DNA from: Bacteroidales bacterium
Lineage (GTDB): Bacteria > Bacteroidota > Bacteroidia > Bacteroidales > UBA7960
NCBI GenBank assembly: GCA_007128045.1
Contig: SKYG01000383.1
Location: 1 to 7,844, forward strand
Direction: 5' to 3'
DNA length: 7,844 bases
The position numbers were made by a program, and so were the translations under genes. The stretch's first letter is position 1. Every line of letters begins with the position of its first letter. Below, one piece after another: positions 5,505 through 7,844 of the stretch. The notes beneath the pieces were generated by a model, which made no database searches, was not told where the DNA came from, and saw only the letters and a program-made list of their open reading frames with translations.

Positions 5505-6449
5505 ATGGGAAATGTATCTGTAAAAAAACAGGTCTTTTTTCTGAATAGTTCCAACAACCATACCTTTGGTGTGACATGCACCATGCCGGAAGGACAACCG
5601 CTTGTTGGTATCCTACAGATCATTCCTGGCATGGCAGAACATGCCGGCAGATACCAGGATTTTGCAAACTTTCTTGCAGAAAATGGATACGGCGTTTTTT
5701 GTGCCGACCACCCTGGCGCAGGAATTACCGCAGGAGACCTTGATACGCTGGGGGTACTGCCTGCAAACCGTGGCTGGCAAATAATGCTGGAAAACATCAG
5801 GGCTTTATACACCTTCATAAGAAAAAAATATCCAGCTTCTCATGTATTCCTTTTTGGCCACAGCATGGGATCAATTCTCGCCAGGCATTTTATGGCTGTT
5901 TATCCGGTGTATATACAGGGACTTATACTTTCAGCTTCCTTCGAAACACCTTCAGCACTGCTCAAACTTGCAAGGACAATCATCAGACTAACTATTATTA
6001 TTTCCGGATCACGAAAAAAAAGTAAGTGGTTCAACAAGCTGTTCTATATGAATCTTAACCGTCGGTTCAGGAGCGGCCCGACATTATTTGAATGGATATC
6101 GTCACAACGGGAGGAGGTTGATGCCTATGTTAATGACCCCTATTGCGGATATTACTACTCTCTGGGTTTCTACAAAACCATGTTCCGGGGAATCACCTCG
6201 ATGAAAAAGTCGCAACAAAATCTGAAATACAGGAAGACACTTCCTATTTTAAGTATTTGTGGGAAAGATGATCCCGCAGGACAATTTGGCAAAGACCTTG
6301 TCAGGATTCACAGGCATTTTTACAAACAACGCTTTCAGAACAATACAATGAAGATATTTCGTGGTAGACACGAATTGTTACATGACAAGAAAAAGGATAA
6401 GGTCAGTGCATTTCTCCTTAAGTGGATGAATAACAATTTAAAATCTTAA
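5505..6449 (+). CDS. Alpha/beta hydrolase, monoacylglycerol lipase/lysophospholipase-like
   Basis: Serine hydrolase of the Hydrolase_4 (S33-like, PldB/monoglyceride-lipase) group, probably cleaving acyl esters of small lipids; the true substrate is unknown. The 314 residues lack a signal peptide, so it is likely cytosolic or loosely membrane-bound. The nucleophile elbow GHSMG places the catalytic serine at 120. The acid is probably Asp256 in GKDDPAG (253-259), and the base is His289 in RGRHELLHD (286-294). The lid region (about 150-235) is rich in aromatic and basic residues. The oxyanion segment reads PGMAEHAGRY (41-50) where relatives usually have HGMxEHxxRY, so a proline replaces the histidine. 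The ATG at 5505 follows an A/T-rich leader. The gene ends on the same TTAA as the convergent stress-protein gene. An esterase of other specificity is the main alternative. Confidence 0.88.
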   Translation: MGNVSVKKQVFFLNSSNNHTFGVTCTMPEGQPLVGILQIIPGMAEHAGRYQDFANFLAENGYGVFCADHPGAGITAGDLDTLGVLPANRGWQIMLENIRALYTFIRKKYPASHVFLFGHSMGSILARHFMAVYPVYIQGLILSASFETPSALLKLARTIIRLTIIISGSRKKSKWFNKLFYMNLNRRFRSGPTLFEWISSQREEVDAYVNDPYCGYYYSLGFYKTMFRGITSMKKSQQNLKYRKTLPILSICGKDDPAGQFGKDLVRIHRHFYKQRFQNNTMKIFRGRHELLHDKKKDKVSAFLLKWMNNNLKS

Positions 6450-7555
6450 GCCCTGAAAATGAGTAAGGGTGTCTGACTTTGGTATATAAGCTTCTTTGTC
6501 AGACCCGGATTGAACAAGCGGGATATTAAGTTACGTTTCCTGTTTGTAAGTGCAATCAAATCAATCTTATGTACAGTAGTAAAGGCCTCCATTTCCTTCA
6601 TGATATCTTCACCCTCCAACAAATGACAATACACTTGGATCCCTTTGTGTACTTTTTCAAAATAGTCTTTTAAGGCTTGCATTTTAACACTGTCCCAACT
6701 TTTCTTGAGGTCACGTGAAATATGCAGACAGTGTATTTGTGCATCAAAAGCAGAAACTATAGAGATCAGTCTTCTAATTGCCAGATAGTCTGAATCATCA
6801 AAATCTGTGGCATAAACAATGTTTTTTACTAAAGTGTCACTGTTAAACTTTGAATTCTCAGGGATTACCAGAACAGGCACGGTTGTTTTTGAAATTAATC
6901 TCTGTACCACACTGCCAATAATATCACTCTGTTTCTCCCCCTTCCCCTTTGAGCCCAAAATGATTATTCCGGGTTTAAAGTCGCGGGAAGCATGATTAAT
7001 CTCATCTTCTGCAATTCCCTCCTTAAGAGAATACCCTATCTTTACTCCCTCTAATCCTTTTTCTCTGGCTATATTTTTTATTTCACCTACAAAAGACAGC
7101 AATAGTTTTCGGGCATTTCCCTCCAATTCACGCAGATTAATATCCATATCAATCTGAATACTGTAAGCATCGGTAATGGGCACCAGATCAACAATAGGAG
7201 CATAATATACATGCAGTATCTTGACCTCGGCATTGTACTTTTTTGCCAGACTCAATGCATATAAACAGGCATTTTTAGAATACTCAGAAAAATCAACAGG
7301 AACCAGAATCCGCCTGATAGCCTTAAGATTCTTCTGCTCTAATTCATTGCGTTCCCTTTTCCAATCAGATAGTAACCGCAAGGCCTGCTCCACGTCAGAT
7401 TCCATTATCTGTATCTTTACACCCTCTGAAGCAGCACCTTGTATTAGATTTACATGTTTCAGATTAACTTGAATACCAGCATCCTCAAGCCGGGCCTTTA
7501 ACACCTCAGCTGAAGTATAATGGTCAGTTGCCAGAGTTATCAATCTATCGCTCAT
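6446..7555 (-). CDS. Universal stress protein with tandem USP domains and an N-terminal DUF2007-like domain
   Basis: Soluble cytoplasmic protein of 369 residues with three parts. Residues 1-65 resemble DUF2007 (putative signal-transducing) domains: an early beta strand, a helix with SAEVLKARLEDAGIQV at 15-30, and DVEQALRLL at 54-62. The first USP domain starts at RRILVPVDFSEYS (81-93) and keeps the nucleotide motif G-2x-G-9x-G-S (Gly201, Gly204, Gly214, Ser215), so it probably binds ATP. The second starts at VKNIVYATDFDDSD (243-256) but has TNRKRNLISRLFNPG where the glycine motif should be, so it probably does not. Two-domain USPs are common; the DUF2007 fusion is less so. The role is most likely stress or energy-state sensing. 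The ATG at 7555 is the first sensible start, behind a good promoter. It converges on the hydrolase gene with a 4-nt overlap. Confidence 0.85.
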   Translation of the reverse strand: MSDRLITLATDHYTSAEVLKARLEDAGIQVNLKHVNLIQGAASEGVKIQIMESDVEQALRLLSDWKRERNELEQKNLKAIRRILVPVDFSEYSKNACLYALSLAKKYNAEVKILHVYYAPIVDLVPITDAYSIQIDMDINLRELEGNARKLLLSFVGEIKNIAREKGLEGVKIGYSLKEGIAEDEINHASRDFKPGIIILGSKGKGEKQSDIIGSVVQRLISKTTVPVLVIPENSKFNSDTLVKNIVYATDFDDSDYLAIRRLISIVSAFDAQIHCLHISRDLKKSWDSVKMQALKDYFEKVHKGIQVYCHLLEGEDIMKEMEAFTTVHKIDLIALTNRKRNLISRLFNPGLTKKLIYQSQTPLLIFRA

Positions 7556-7592
7556 AATATTGCAATTTTACACATCGAATACATATTGATCG

Positions 7593-7623
7593 AAAAGATA
7601 CGAAATATTATCGACATATCAAA
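7593..7623 (-). promoter_or_regulatory. Predicted promoter for the universal stress protein gene
   Basis: On the minus strand, TTTG (7623-7620) is followed after 19 nt by TATCTTTT (7600-7593), one base off TAnnTTTG. The start point would be near 7586, with a leader of about 30 nt before the ATG at 7555. Confidence 0.55.
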
Positions 7624-7669
7624 GTCTGTGAATTGCAAGTTAATTGTATCTTTGTCCATAGAGGGAGGA

Positions 7670-7773
7670 TTGTTGAATTGTTGAATTGTTGAATTGTTGA
7701 ATTGTTGAGTTGTTGAGTTGTTGAGTTGTTGAATTGTTGATCTGTTGATCTGTTGATCTGTTGATCTGTTGGG
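7670..7773. repeat. Octamer tandem repeat array, 13 units
   Basis: Thirteen consecutive 8-bp units based on TTGTTGAA. Units 1-4 and 8 are TTGTTGAA, units 5-7 TTGTTGAG, unit 9 TTGTTGAT, units 10-12 CTGTTGAT, and the last is the degenerate CTGTTGGG. Variants are grouped in blocks, as expected if the array grows by slippage or unequal crossing over. All plus-strand frames meet TGA stops inside the array; the minus strand has none. It lies 115 nt upstream of the universal stress protein start and outside its predicted promoter. Similar TTGTTGAA-type arrays occur, as far as I recall, in intergenic DNA of other Bacteroidota. Confidence 0.95.
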
Positions 7774-7792
7774 ACAGGACTTGGCATGTCCC
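7771..7792. repeat. Small inverted repeat joined to the octamer array
   Basis: GGGACA (7771-7776) and TGTCCC (7787-7792) form a 6-bp stem with a 10-nt loop, extendable by one T-G pair. Its first three bases are the GGG of the last degenerate octamer. No T tract follows on the plus strand, so it does not look like a terminator. It may be a dispersed palindromic repeat. Confidence 0.55.
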
Positions 7793-7808
7793 GTAGAGTT
7801 ATTGATTG

Positions 7809-7840
7809 GTTACGAAGTTGCCGGGTTGCCAGGTTAAACC
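7809..7840. repeat. Second octamer run beginning with GTT
   Basis: Four consecutive 8-bp segments all begin with GTT: GTTACGAA, GTTGCCGG, GTTGCCAG and GTTAAACC. Only the middle two are close copies. The period equals that of the main array but is one base out of phase with it. The run stops 4 nt before the window edge and may continue. Confidence 0.5.
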
Positions 7841-7844
7841 ATAA

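Noticed and set aside
5483..5818. A 111-codon minus-strand frame opposite the start of the hydrolase gene.
   Set aside because: It is antisense to the catalytic region of a clear alpha/beta hydrolase and has a Pro/Ser-rich, domain-free product typical of a shadow frame.
7647..7654. Perfect TAnnTTTG match (TATCTTTG) on the plus strand just before the octamer array.
   Set aside because: There is no TTG or TTTG at a workable distance upstream and no gene downstream within the window; such an octamer is expected by chance in A/T-rich DNA.
7670..7773. CRISPR array.
   Set aside because: Units are 8 bp with no spacers between them and no cas genes nearby; this is a simple tandem repeat.
7608..7787. 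A 59-codon minus-strand reading frame from an ATG at 7787 through the repeat array.
   Set aside because: The frame is open only because the octamer lacks stops on this strand. It overlaps the predicted promoter of the stress-protein gene, has no conserved domain, and is not called as a gene.

Overview
The window reads as an ordinary chromosomal segment of a member of the Bacteroidota, probably Bacteroidales or a near relative. Three things point there. The 53-residue DUF4295 (bL38-type) protein is confined to that phylum and lies in the phylum's usual order bL33 - DUF4295 - ftsY - rimO. Several intergenic regions carry good matches to the Bacteroidota sigma-ABfr promoter (TTTG, about 20 nt, TAnnTTTG). 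Translation starts are preceded by A/T-rich leaders instead of Shine-Dalgarno sequences. No phage, transposon, CRISPR array, tRNA or rRNA gene is visible.

Layout. At 10-1413 (+) is a phosphoglucomutase/phosphomannomutase. Its end overlaps by 11 nt the convergent rimO. The minus-strand cluster then reads, in transcription order, rpmG (4160-3972), the DUF4295 gene (3960-3799), a rho-independent terminator (3776-3737), ftsY (3663-2710) and rimO (2692-1403, GTG start). It joins ribosomal proteins, a membrane-targeting receptor for ribosomes and a ribosomal-protein modification enzyme. rpmB, often the first gene of this cluster in the phylum, is not here. A 250-nt divergent region (4161-4410) separates rpmG from a SlyD-like FKBP peptidyl-prolyl isomerase (4411-4914, +). 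It holds a promoter for each side, a perfect 7+7 palindrome, and a terminator-shaped hairpin in the isomerase leader.

The right half has a small DUF454/YbaN membrane protein (minus), a divergent monoacylglycerol-lipase-like alpha/beta hydrolase (5505-6449, +), and a convergent 369-residue universal stress protein whose N-terminus looks like a DUF2007 domain and whose second USP domain lacks the ATP-binding motif. The hydrolase and stress-protein genes share the four bases TTAA at their stops. The last 190 nt contain no convincing gene. They hold an 8-bp tandem repeat array (13 units), a small GGGACA/TGTCCC hairpin, and four further octamers that all begin with GTT.

Most genes are housekeeping, and I do not see a new multi-gene system. 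The parts most worth a second look are the regulatory architecture in front of the FKBP gene, the octamer array, and the DUF2007-USP-USP fusion.
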